From positions 38,622 to 102,621 of the forward strand of contig JBMNVR010000004.1 of the NCBI GenBank assembly GCA_050946935.1: a DNA stretch of 64,000 nt, written 5' to 3'. A program made the position numbers and the translations under genes. This DNA comes from UQRS01 sp050946935. Its GTDB lineage: Bacteria > Bacillota > Clostridia > Oscillospirales > Acutalibacteraceae. How positions within the stretch are numbered: position 1 is the stretch's first letter; the number at the start of each line of letters is the position of its first letter. Shown in pieces: positions 24,533-34,644 of this stretch. The notes beneath the pieces were generated by a model that ran no database searches, had not been told where the DNA came from, and worked only from the letters and a program-made list of their open reading frames with translations.

Positions 24533-26017
24533 CTATTCGGCCGGAACAAGGGCATCAGGAGGCATCTGCTTCCCCTGAAATTCCGCTTTGGTATAGTCTC
24601 CGACGATTTTTCCCTTTTCGGACAGCAGAATCCGGTCGGCCACGTATAGGGAGTCGGAGGTGCTGACCGCCAGAATCAAAAAGGTGATATTCTGCTTTTT
24701 AAACCGATTGATTAGGGAGATAATGTGGCTTCGCAAATACATATCCGCCTGTGCAAACGGCTGGACGCAGACGACCAGCTTTGGGCGCTGCAGGAGGATA
24801 CGGTAGTACACGAGGTCGATTTTTTGTCGGTTGGTGAGGTCTTTAACCTCCAGCGTATAGATGTCCGTTTTAAAAATCGGCGCAAACTCTTTGGCGATGC
24901 TTTTGCGGAATTTTGTGCGCCGCCAGATGTTCGGCTGTTTTTGATCCAGAAGGAAACAGAGGTTGTCAATCGCCGGGAGGCTGGGCAGGATCATGGACTC
25001 GGACGGATTTTCGGCAATGAAAGAGACGGGCGATTTTTTGGACACCGGATATCCGTCGATCAGCATTTTTCCCGAAAGCAGCCGTCCCTCGCAGGAGAGC
25101 AGAGCAAGCAGATCCTCTAAAATCCGGGTGTCCATGTCGAGCAACACGGCGCATTCCCCCTGCAACAGAGAAAAACTGACGCCGCTGCAATGTTCGGTAA
25201 CCACGTCCCGAAGAATCAGGATCTCACCCCGCCGGATTTCCTCATCTTGCTGTTTGGCCAGCGCCAGCTTTTTCTCTTCCCGGATGAGTCGTTTGGAAAA
25301 AGAGGCGCAGTAATGTTCAATCATCTGGTCGGTCATTTCGTCCGGATCAAGGAATTTGCGGATTTGACCGTCCTCCATAATCGCTGCGCGGTCACAGATC
25401 GAAAAAACCTCCTGATGATGGTTGCAAATATACAGAAAGCTGACTCCCGACTCCGCGAAATGCCGCATCAGCCGATGGAATGCCCGCAGATCGGTTGCGC
25501 TCATGGAATTGCTGATATCGCGCACGACGACCAGCCTGGAGCCGGAGACATAAGCCTTGACCAGTGCGACAACGCAGCGGTCGAAGAAACTCAGTTCCCG
25601 AACCGTCCGGGTGGGATCAAGCCGGATGCCCAACTCATCGGCGATTTGCAGAACCTGATTTTCCAACATGGCGTGATTTACAAACCGATTTTTAAAGCCG
25701 TGTCGCAGAACAAAAATATTTTCCGCTACGCTGAGGTCGCCGACCAAGCGGCTTTTGGTTTCGATCACGGTTGCACGATTATAGGAAAAATCGCTTTTTT
25801 CATAGGCGTTGACCTGCCGTTCGTGCAGATAAACAAACCCATAGTGAATCGGGATGTTTTGCTCGATCAGGCGGACCATCGCCTCCTGTCCGCGAAAATT
25901 CACGCAGATCAGGCCGAGAATCTCGCCGCTGAAAAGGTGTAGGCTGAGGTTGTCCAGAACCAGGCGATCTTGCTCGAACAGCGTGACCCGCTCGATGCGC
26001 AGGGTTTCCTCTCTCAT
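24533..26017 (-). CDS. Degenerate tandem ABC-ATPase homologue (pseudo-ATPase)
   Basis: A 494-aa protein with the length and layout of an RbsA/MglA tandem ATPase, but the catalytic motifs are lost in both halves. The Walker A position reads GLICVNFRGQEAMV (no Gly-Lys-Ser/Thr), the signature position LSFFDRCVV and Walker B RLVVVRDIS. In the C-half the P-loop position reads AVLLDMDTRILE and Walker B LVVCVQPFAQAD. Secondary landmarks such as SVAENIF and CDRAAIMEDGQI remain, so the fold is probably kept. The frame is intact over its full length, which argues for selected function and not decay. It starts 9 nt after the kinase stop, with GAGGTGA overlapping that stop. It may couple the transporter to the two-component system; unproven. 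Confidence 0.75.
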   Translation of the reverse strand: MREETLRIERVTLFEQDRLVLDNLSLHLFSGEILGLICVNFRGQEAMVRLIEQNIPIHYGFVYLHERQVNAYEKSDFSYNRATVIETKSRLVGDLSVAENIFVLRHGFKNRFVNHAMLENQVLQIADELGIRLDPTRTVRELSFFDRCVVALVKAYVSGSRLVVVRDISNSMSATDLRAFHRLMRHFAESGVSFLYICNHHQEVFSICDRAAIMEDGQIRKFLDPDEMTDQMIEHYCASFSKRLIREEKKLALAKQQDEEIRRGEILILRDVVTEHCSGVSFSLLQGECAVLLDMDTRILEDLLALLSCEGRLLSGKMLIDGYPVSKKSPVSFIAENPSESMILPSLPAIDNLCFLLDQKQPNIWRRTKFRKSIAKEFAPIFKTDIYTLEVKDLTNRQKIDLVYYRILLQRPKLVVCVQPFAQADMYLRSHIISLINRFKKQNITFLILAVSTSDSLYVADRILLSEKGKIVGDYTKAEFQGKQMPPDALVPAE

Positions 26018-26026
26018 CCGATCACC

Positions 26027-27049
26027 TCATTCATTCAGGCGGGTCACATGGGGGAGGGTAATCTCTACATCAGTACCCACCCCGGCTGTGCTGTAGATGT
26101 GCATGCCGTATTCTTCGCCAAACAGGAGTCTTATCCGATTGTTGACGTTCAGCATGGCGATGCCGCTCCGCCGTTCACCCACAACGGGGGAGGGGTTGGG
26201 CACTCCACGCTGAATTCGGTCGTTCAGCTCCCGCAGCTTATCCTCGGCCATGCCCACCCCGTCATCCGAGACAGTGATCAGCAGCCGGGTGCGAGAGACT
26301 GCCAGCTTGATGCGCAGGGTCCCGGAGCCGATCTTTTGTTCAATACCATGGATGATCGCGTTTTCGGCGATCGGCTGAAGGGTCAGCTTGGGCAGCCGGC
26401 ATTTCTTAATCTCCGCCCACTCCTGTTCGTCATACTCAATCTTCAGTTTGAGTTTTTCCCCAAAACGGAATTGCTGGATGATAAAGTAATTCTCGACGTT
26501 GGTCAGTTCATCCTCCACCGTTACAAAGCTTTCGGCGCCGCTGATGGTGTACCGGAAGAAGGTTGCCAGCGCCTCGGTCATTTCAGCTACACTGTCCAGT
26601 CCGGCGACCAGCGCCTCGCCCCGAATGCCCTCCAGTGTGTTGTACAGAAAATGGGGGTTGATCTGATTTTGCAGGGCGAGATACTGAGCCTGGCGCTTTT
26701 CATCGTCCAGTACCGCGTTAGTGCTGAAATAGGCTTTCAGCCGGAGCAGCGCCTGCTCGGTGCTTCTGTCGTATGGGTGCGCGATGTCATAAACCCCTTC
26801 GACCGTGTAGCCCTCTACAAAGAGGTCGAGAATCTTGCGGGTTTCGCGATATGGCTTGCGGACGAACTCCAGAATCAGGTATAACAGTCCGATAAAGAGG
26901 ACGGCCAGCCCTCCGGCGAGGAGGCTCGGCAGCGCGCCCCGGGCGGCGCAGATATAAAGTAAAACCAGCAAAATCGCGGCAAAGATACAGAGCGCCGCGA
27001 TGGCCGCCATGACTCTGGCGGAGATGTATTGAGATTTTCCGTTTTTCAT
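26027..27049 (-). CDS. Sensor histidine kinase, YesM/LytS type
   Basis: A 340-aa membrane kinase. Two hydrophobic segments (about residues 12-34 and 40-62) with almost no extracellular loop precede a short HAMP-like linker. The His_kinase domain has LQNQINPHFLYNTLEGIRG, with His in NPHFLYN as phospho-acceptor. The HATPase domain follows, with LQPIAENAIIHG (N box), DDGVGM (G1) and SGIAMLNVNNRI. The lack of a large sensor domain suggests that it senses through a partner, possibly the transporter or its binding protein. It lies 17 nt after the response-regulator gene. Confidence 0.92.
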   Translation of the reverse strand: MKNGKSQYISARVMAAIAALCIFAAILLVLLYICAARGALPSLLAGGLAVLFIGLLYLILEFVRKPYRETRKILDLFVEGYTVEGVYDIAHPYDRSTEQALLRLKAYFSTNAVLDDEKRQAQYLALQNQINPHFLYNTLEGIRGEALVAGLDSVAEMTEALATFFRYTISGAESFVTVEDELTNVENYFIIQQFRFGEKLKLKIEYDEQEWAEIKKCRLPKLTLQPIAENAIIHGIEQKIGSGTLRIKLAVSRTRLLITVSDDGVGMAEDKLRELNDRIQRGVPNPSPVVGERRSGIAMLNVNNRIRLLFGEEYGMHIYSTAGVGTDVEITLPHVTRLNE

Positions 27050-27066
27050 AGTATTCTCCAGCGGCG

Positions 27067-28671
27067 TCAGGTGTACAGCTTCCGAAACTCGGTTGGCTTG
27101 ATGCCGGTCGATTTTTTGAAAATCGAGGTAAAGTGGCGGGTGTCGGTGTATCCGACCTTTTCACATATTTCCGCCACGCTGAAGTCGGTGGTGCGAAGCA
27201 GCTCTTTCGCTTTGTTCACGCGAACCTCGGATAAATACTCCAAAAAACCAATTCCGCACTTTTTCTTGAAAAAGGTCGAAAAATAGCTTGGATTGAACCC
27301 AACGACCCCGCTGACCTCCTCCAGCGTCAGGGGGGACATGTACTGCGCGAGAATGTATTCCTTGGCTTGACGGATCGGCCGGGCCTCTTCATTTTCGCGG
27401 CTTTCGGTCAGGTCGAGAATCCGGGCTGCTGCCTTGTCGGCAAAGTAGGAGAGCAGTTGTTTGTCGGTTGCGCACAAGTCGGCGCCGGCGCGGAATTTCT
27501 CCATCAATCGGGGAACATCTGCGTGCATCATCTGCTGGTTTTGCAACAGCACCAGGTAACGGCTGTATCCCTCAATCACAAAAGAGAACAGCTCTGCACC
27601 GCAAACACCCTCCCGTTCCAGGTCTGCGGCGAACCGGCTGATGGCTCGTTTCAGCTTTTCGCTGTCCAGCACCTCGACCGCCGCGGTCATTGCGCGGTTC
27701 AGCTCGGCCAGGATCCAGTCGTCGTGCCGGTGCTTCTCCATCGCAGGCTCATACCGAATCACCCGTCCGGCGAAGGTGGTCAGCCGTTCGCCGAGAGCAA
27801 GGTCGGCTTTCTCTGCCGATTGCCGCAGCAGGGCGGGGGAGGTGTGCTCGGAACCGGCGGCGATGGTAAACAGCGTGTTGGGGAAAGCCGGCTTCTGCGC
27901 CAGCAGCCGCTCCATGGCGGCGTGAAGTGATTTGTTGATCTCATCCTTCCGCTCGGGGCGGTAGTTGATTACAATATAAATCCGGCTGCCGTTTAAAAAG
28001 CAGGCGCTGTCGAAGCACTTTTCGGTTACATCCTGCAATATTGCCTCCGCCTTGGCGCGCAGCACTTCCAGTTCCTGCGTACTGGGAATGCCCGATTCCC
28101 GGTCGATTTTGACGATCAGAACCGAAAAAATACCCGGCTGAAAATGCAGATGATATTCAGAGCGCAGCAGTACGAGGTCGTCGGGTGTTTTTTTATCCCC
28201 CAAAATGCAATCGGTAAAAAAGCTGCCGCGCAGCCGGTTGTTGTTGTTTTCCAGCCGCATTTGCATCTGCTCCGTTTCGGAAATGCGTTCGGTGCGGATC
28301 AGATAGTTTTTACGCATTTTTTCCAAGGTCGAGAGCAGTTCTTCTTTTTTAATTGGCTTGAGCAGATAATCGCACACGCCGTATTTGATGGCGCTCTGCG
28401 CGTACTCGAAATGGCGGTATCCGCTGATGATGATAAAGGCGATGTCCGGATTGATCTGTTTGGCCCGGTGGATCAGCTCCAGCCCGTCGCACCCGGGCAT
28501 CCGTATATCCGTGATAACAAGATCGGGCGCTTTTTGCTTCATCTGTTCAAGCGCCTCTATCCCGTTGTGTGCAATGCCAACGACCTCCATATCCAGCGCG
28601 CGCCAGTCGACCAGATTTTCAATCAATCGACAAACCCGCATCTCATCGTCGGCAATTAAGACATGAATCAA
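27067..28671 (-). CDS. Response regulator with AraC-type DNA-binding domain (YesN-like)
   Basis: A 534-aa regulator. The receiver domain (residues 1-120) has acidic pair ADDE, phospho-acceptor Asp in VITDIRMPG and the conserved Lys in LLKPIKKEEL. A ~290-residue middle segment of unassigned function follows. The C-terminal ~100 residues are an AraC HTH: AKEYILAQYMSPLTLEEVSGVVGFNPSYFSTFFKKKCGIGF (abbreviated) and VGYTDTRHFTSIFKKSTGIKPTEFRK as two helix-turn-helix units. The start is TTG at 28671 with GGAGGG about 8 nt upstream. It is first in the kinase/pseudo-ATPase operon and probably controls the downstream sugar transporter. Confidence 0.92.
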   Translation of the reverse strand: MIHVLIADDEMRVCRLIENLVDWRALDMEVVGIAHNGIEALEQMKQKAPDLVITDIRMPGCDGLELIHRAKQINPDIAFIIISGYRHFEYAQSAIKYGVCDYLLKPIKKEELLSTLEKMRKNYLIRTERISETEQMQMRLENNNNRLRGSFFTDCILGDKKTPDDLVLLRSEYHLHFQPGIFSVLIVKIDRESGIPSTQELEVLRAKAEAILQDVTEKCFDSACFLNGSRIYIVINYRPERKDEINKSLHAAMERLLAQKPAFPNTLFTIAAGSEHTSPALLRQSAEKADLALGERLTTFAGRVIRYEPAMEKHRHDDWILAELNRAMTAAVEVLDSEKLKRAISRFAADLEREGVCGAELFSFVIEGYSRYLVLLQNQQMMHADVPRLMEKFRAGADLCATDKQLLSYFADKAAARILDLTESRENEEARPIRQAKEYILAQYMSPLTLEEVSGVVGFNPSYFSTFFKKKCGIGFLEYLSEVRVNKAKELLRTTDFSVAEICEKVGYTDTRHFTSIFKKSTGIKPTEFRKLYT

Positions 28672-28754
28672 CTCGGTTCCCCCTCCTGTATCATGACAAA
28701 ATAATACAATATAGACAAATTGTTTCTATTTTTTACTTGGTATTTTTGCTATTT

Positions 28755-28782
28755 TTTATAATGATACCACAATTACACTCAA
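28755..28782 (-). promoter_or_regulatory. Promoter of the two-component operon
   Basis: On the minus strand TTGAGT (28777-28782), 16-nt spacer, TATAAA (28755-28760), about 80 nt before the TTG start. The surrounding DNA is very AT-rich. Confidence 0.55.
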
Positions 28783-28864
28783 TGTGCAAGATAAAAAGGC
28801 AGGCGGCACCGCACATCAGCGCAGGGGAGGGGGGTGCTTTGTTTTTTGCTGGATAAAGTTAAAT

Positions 28865-28905
28865 GGCCGCCGGATCGCCCGATTTCATCGGACGGTCCGG
28901 CGGCC
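28865..28905 (-). terminator. Hairpin after ftsH
   Basis: GGCCGCCGGA (28865-28874) pairs with TCCGGCGGCC (28896-28905), with further inner pairing. It lies 22 nt beyond the ftsH stop and ends the long minus-strand operon; the U tract is short. Confidence 0.7.
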
Positions 28906-28927
28906 GCAAATAAAAATTGGCGCAGGA

Positions 28928-30862
<1,935 letters not shown>

Positions 30863-30897
30863 CTGCCGGTCACTCCTTTAAACACAAAGCTTCAAAG

Positions 30898-31437
30898 TCA
30901 GCCGCCGTACACCGACGGCTTCAAAACCCCAAGATAGGGGAGATTGCGGTATCGTTCGTCATAATCGAGGCCATAGCCTACCACAAAGGCGTCCGGAACC
31001 ACCGTACCGACGTAATCGGCCCGAATATCGGCCACCCGTCGATCCGGTTTATCGAGGAAGGCGCAGATTTTGATGCTTTTGGGATTTCTGGTGCGCAGCA
31101 TCTCGATTATGTAAGAGAGGGTCATGCCTGAGTCCAGGATATCCTCCACCAGCAGCAGATCGTACCCGGCAAGGTCGATATCCAGATCCTTTTGAATCTT
31201 CACCACGCCGGAGGTTTTCACGCCGCTGCCGTAAGAGGAGACCGATAGAAAATCAATCCGGCAGGGAATGTCGATCGCCCGCATCAGGTCGGCCATAAAC
31301 ACGACCGAACCTTTGAGAACACTGACCATCAGCAGGTTTTTGTCTTTGTATTCCTCGGAAATCTGCCGGCCGAGCCTTGAAACAATGGCGGCGATCTCCT
31401 CCCTGGAAAGCAGGATTTCTTTCACGTCGTTATGCAT
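30898..31437 (-). CDS. hpt: Hypoxanthine phosphoribosyltransferase
   Basis: A 179-aa purine salvage enzyme converting hypoxanthine or guanine with PRPP to IMP or GMP. The PRPP-binding motif LLVEDILDSGMTL and the base-specificity region VVPDAFVVGYGLDYDERYRNLP are clear. The ATG at 31437 has GGAGG 8 nt upstream; upstream ATGs in frame are rejected. The start overlaps the last codons of tilS by 8 nt, a sign of translational coupling. The tilS-hpt-ftsH order is conserved in Firmicutes. Confidence 0.95.
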   Translation of the reverse strand: MHNDVKEILLSREEIAAIVSRLGRQISEEYKDKNLLMVSVLKGSVVFMADLMRAIDIPCRIDFLSVSSYGSGVKTSGVVKIQKDLDIDLAGYDLLLVEDILDSGMTLSYIIEMLRTRNPKSIKICAFLDKPDRRVADIRADYVGTVVPDAFVVGYGLDYDERYRNLPYLGVLKPSVYGG

Positions 31438-32740
31438 CAGATAACCCTCCATATGCGTCGTCGGCTTCAATTAAAAGCACCGTTTCGGTCGCCTCGGTGA
31501 CGGCGCAGCGTCGGTCGGGGCCGAACCCCTCCACCCACAGGATCCCATCCTCGTCGCAGAGAATGCGAAGGCGGTCGCGCGCCGCAGCCGGAACCGCCGC
31601 TTCATTCAGTAGCTTTTTCAGCCGTTTGCGGCAGCCGCGGCCGGCCGGGGTGAATGCGTCCCCCTCCCGCCGGGTGCGAATTTGCAGGTTGTCACCTATT
31701 CTATCATAGTCGACGGCGTTTTTTAATAACAAATTATGAATTTTCTCTTTATCGCAAAGTTTTAGGAAAAGCGTCGGTTTTTCGGGATTTTGCCCAGCGG
31801 AAGAGAGCAGAGACAGTCGTCCTTTCAGCAGCTCGGCCGAAAAGCCGGCCGGAAGTTCCCGCCGTCCGCTGCCCTGCTGCACCAGGTCGCAGAGTGTCTT
31901 GGTCTGCCGCGCGTCGAGGGCAAGGCCGTTTTCTTCGGCGTAGCGCCGCATCATGCGGGAGAGGATTGCCGGATGCAGCGCATTCATCCGCTCGGCCAGA
32001 AGAAATCCGTCTCCTCTGGCTGCCTCCAGCGCGTCGGCTGCGGCGCGGTCGAGGTAGTCCATGTCGGCCCGCATCCGTTCGCAAAAATCGGAAATATGGC
32101 GCTCGACCCCGGCGTTGATCGCCCGAAGCTCGGGCAACACCCGGTGCCGGATTCGGTTGCGGCTGTAGTCAATGGAGGCATTGGTGCTGTCCTCGACAAA
32201 GGGCTGCCCCCTTTCGGACAAATAGGCGCGGAGTTCGGCGCCGCCCACCTCCAGCAGCGGGCGGATGATTCGGCCGCGCACCGGCGGAATGCCGCGGAGC
32301 CCGTCGCCTCCGCTGCCGCGGATCAGGTTGAAAAGCGCGGTCTCGGCATTGTCGCTGCGGGTGTGGGCGGTTGCGATTTTATCCGGGGCGGCCACCTCCA
32401 GAAACGCATAGCGCAGCCGGCGCGCGGCCTCTTCGGTGCCCTCGCCTGTTTCGCGGCAGACGGCCGGAACATCGGCTCTTTCTACCGTAAGGGGCACCGC
32501 CAGCCGTGCGCACAACGCGCGGACAAAGAGTTCGTCCCGGTTGCCTTCTGCCCCGCGGATGCCGTGATTCATGTGCGCGGCCGCCAGCGTGAGGCCAAGG
32601 GCGTCCCGCACCTCTAAAAACAAAAGCAAAAGGGCGACGGAATCCGCTCCTCCGGAAAGAGCAACGGTTACATGGTCGCCCGTTTTCACCATTTCGTACC
32701 GACGCAGCGCGTCGGTAAAAGTATTATTGATCGCCGCCAT
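31430..32740 (-). CDS. tilS: tRNA(Ile)-lysidine synthase
   Basis: TilS attaches lysine to C34 of tRNA-Ile(CAU), changing it to read AUA. The 436-aa product has the N-type ATP pyrophosphatase P-loop SGGADS at residues 29-34 and HMNHGIRG downstream. The TilS C-terminal region contains RTRREGDAFTPAGRGCRKRLKKLL (abbreviated: FTPAGRGCRKRLKK). The ATG at 32740 lies inside the dnaB C-terminus (17-nt overlap) and has GGTGG upstream; the frame is open further up but only in dnaB sequence. Confidence 0.95.
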   Translation of the reverse strand: MAAINNTFTDALRRYEMVKTGDHVTVALSGGADSVALLLLFLEVRDALGLTLAAAHMNHGIRGAEGNRDELFVRALCARLAVPLTVERADVPAVCRETGEGTEEAARRLRYAFLEVAAPDKIATAHTRSDNAETALFNLIRGSGGDGLRGIPPVRGRIIRPLLEVGGAELRAYLSERGQPFVEDSTNASIDYSRNRIRHRVLPELRAINAGVERHISDFCERMRADMDYLDRAAADALEAARGDGFLLAERMNALHPAILSRMMRRYAEENGLALDARQTKTLCDLVQQGSGRRELPAGFSAELLKGRLSLLSSAGQNPEKPTLFLKLCDKEKIHNLLLKNAVDYDRIGDNLQIRTRREGDAFTPAGRGCRKRLKKLLNEAAVPAAARDRLRILCDEDGILWVEGFGPDRRCAVTEATETVLLIEADDAYGGLSDA

Positions 32741-34118
32741 ACCGATTATCCACCGAAACAAATCTTGTAAATTGGCCATCCCAGCACAGTTCGACCGTCC
32801 GGGTCTCGCCGTGGCGGTTTTTGGCCACAATGCATTCCGCCTTGCTCTCGTCCGGGGGCGGCGCGGAAGGATCGTCTCCGGATGCGTAATATGCCTCTCT
32901 GTGCAAAAAGAGGACGATGTCGGCGTCCTGTTCGATCGAACCGGATTCCCGCAGGTCGGTCAGGGTGGGGCGCTTTTTCTGCCCCTCCGCTCCGCCGCGG
33001 TTGAGCTGGGCGCAGACCAGCACCGGGATATTCAGCTCCTTGGCCATGATCTTGAGGTTGCGGGTGATGTCCGAAATTTCCTGCACGCGGTTCTCGGTCC
33101 GGCGGGCCGAGTGCATCAGGCCGAGGTAGTCCACCACAACCAGATCGACATTTTTCAATCGGCGGATTTTGGCCTTCATCTCGGGTACCGTGACGCCCGA
33201 GCTTTCGTCGAGGTAGATCGGCGCGCTGCCGAGCACCTCGCCCGCCTTGGTCAGACGGCGCCACTCCTGCTCGGAGATCTCGCCGGTACGGAGCTTCTCG
33301 CTCTTGATCGAAGCCTCGTTGGAGAGCATTCGCTGGGCCAACTGATCGCGCGTCATCTCCATCGAGAAGAAGCAAACCGTTCGCTTTTCCGCCACGGCGA
33401 CATGCCGCACGATGTTGAGGGCGAAGCTGGTCTTTCCCATACCGGGGCGGGCGCCGACGATGATCAGATCGGATTTGTTCAGTCCCGTGATCGTTCGGTC
33501 GAGATCCCCGATACCGGTTGGGATGCCGACGTACTGCTCCCTCGTCTCCGGATTGCTGATCTTGGCAAGACGGTCGTAGGTTTCTCCCAAAATGACGTCC
33601 TTGATATGCTTGAGACCGGTGGTGTCCCGTCCCTGTCGGATGTCGTAAATCAACTGCTCGGCCGAGTCGAGCATCATGCTCGCGTCCGAGACCCCTTCGC
33701 TCGCGTCTTCGATAATCTTGCGGGCGGCGAGAATCAGGGAACGGACATAGAATCGCTCCCGCACGATGTTTGCGTAAGCGGTGATGTTGGCCGAGGAGGG
33801 AACAATCTGCATGAGTTGGGTCAGGTAGGTTTTGCCGCCCGCCTCATCATACGTTCCGTTGCTTTTCAGCCGTTCAAGCAGCGTGATAAAATCAATGGCG
33901 TTGTTGAACTCGAACATCTCGCTCATGGCGAGAAAGATCGCTTTGTGCTGGGGAATATAAAAATATTCCGCTTTGAGGATGTCCCCAACCTGCAAAATGC
34001 TGGCCGGGTCGATCAGGATCGAACCCAGCACCGACTGCTCGGCCTCGGCCGAGAAAGGGAGGGGCTGGGTACTGAGGTCGATAAATCTGTTGCTGTCGTT
34101 TTCGGCCACCGGCCGCAC
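32724..34118 (-). CDS. dnaB: Replicative DNA helicase DnaB
   Basis: The hexameric fork helicase, 464 aa. The N-terminal DnaB domain starts LPFSAEAEQSVLGSILID. The RecA-like domain has Walker A GARPGMGKTSF near residue 215 and Walker B DLVVVDYLGLM, then the LRESGSIEQDADIVLFLHR block. The start is taken as GTG 34118. A GTG at 34109 has a better-placed AAGGTG and is a real alternative. It follows rplI by 30 nt, the usual gdpP-rplI-dnaB order. Confidence 0.95.
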   Translation of the reverse strand: MRPVAENDSNRFIDLSTQPLPFSAEAEQSVLGSILIDPASILQVGDILKAEYFYIPQHKAIFLAMSEMFEFNNAIDFITLLERLKSNGTYDEAGGKTYLTQLMQIVPSSANITAYANIVRERFYVRSLILAARKIIEDASEGVSDASMMLDSAEQLIYDIRQGRDTTGLKHIKDVILGETYDRLAKISNPETREQYVGIPTGIGDLDRTITGLNKSDLIIVGARPGMGKTSFALNIVRHVAVAEKRTVCFFSMEMTRDQLAQRMLSNEASIKSEKLRTGEISEQEWRRLTKAGEVLGSAPIYLDESSGVTVPEMKAKIRRLKNVDLVVVDYLGLMHSARRTENRVQEISDITRNLKIMAKELNIPVLVCAQLNRGGAEGQKKRPTLTDLRESGSIEQDADIVLFLHREAYYASGDDPSAPPPDESKAECIVAKNRHGETRTVELCWDGQFTRFVSVDNRYGGDQ

Positions 34119-34148
34119 CTTCTTTCTCAGGGACGGATCCGCGCCGCC

Positions 34149-34589
34149 TTACTCGGTCACCTGGATTTTGACTGCAGCCGAGATGCCGGCGTACAGCTTG
34201 ATTTCAGCCGTGTAATCGCCGTGGGCCTTGATGTCGCCGACCGAAACCTTGCGGCGGTCAATCTCCACTCCCAGGGCGGAGGAGATGGTCTCGCACACCT
34301 CTTTGGTGGTGACGGCGCCGAACAGCTTGCCGGATGCGCCGGCCTTGGCGTGAATGGTCACCGTTTTGCCGTCCAGCTTGCTTTTGGCCGCTTCGGCCGC
34401 GGCCTTATCCTCCGCGATATGGTGGGCGGCGGCCGCCTCCCGGTTTTTCAGCTCGTTCATCGCGGCCGCGTTGGCCTCGGTCGCAAGCTTGCGGGGGAAA
34501 AGAAAGTTGCGGGCATAGCCGTCGGATACGCTGCACAGCTCGCCCTTTTTGCCGTGTCCCTTGACGTCGGCCAGTAAAATCACTTTCAT
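34149..34589 (-). CDS. rplI: 50S ribosomal protein L9
   Basis: L9 binds 23S rRNA near the L1 stalk and helps maintain frame. The 146-aa product has the N-terminal signature MKVILLADVKGHGKKGEL and GYARNFLFPRKLA, then a long helix (residues ~40-75) and the C-terminal domain. The ATG at 34589 follows AAAGGA. It sits between gdpP and dnaB. Confidence 0.96.
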   Translation of the reverse strand: MKVILLADVKGHGKKGELCSVSDGYARNFLFPRKLATEANAAAMNELKNREAAAAHHIAEDKAAAEAAKSKLDGKTVTIHAKAGASGKLFGAVTTKEVCETISSALGVEIDRRKVSVGDIKAHGDYTAEIKLYAGISAAVKIQVTE

Positions 34590-34644
34590 AAATAAACCGT
34601 CCTTTCTTTAAAAAGCCCGGGCACCCTTTGCGCGCGGGCGGGAT

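Noticed and set aside
32571..34577. 668-codon plus-strand ORF
   Set aside because: Opposite dnaB, tilS start and rplI, which are all clear.
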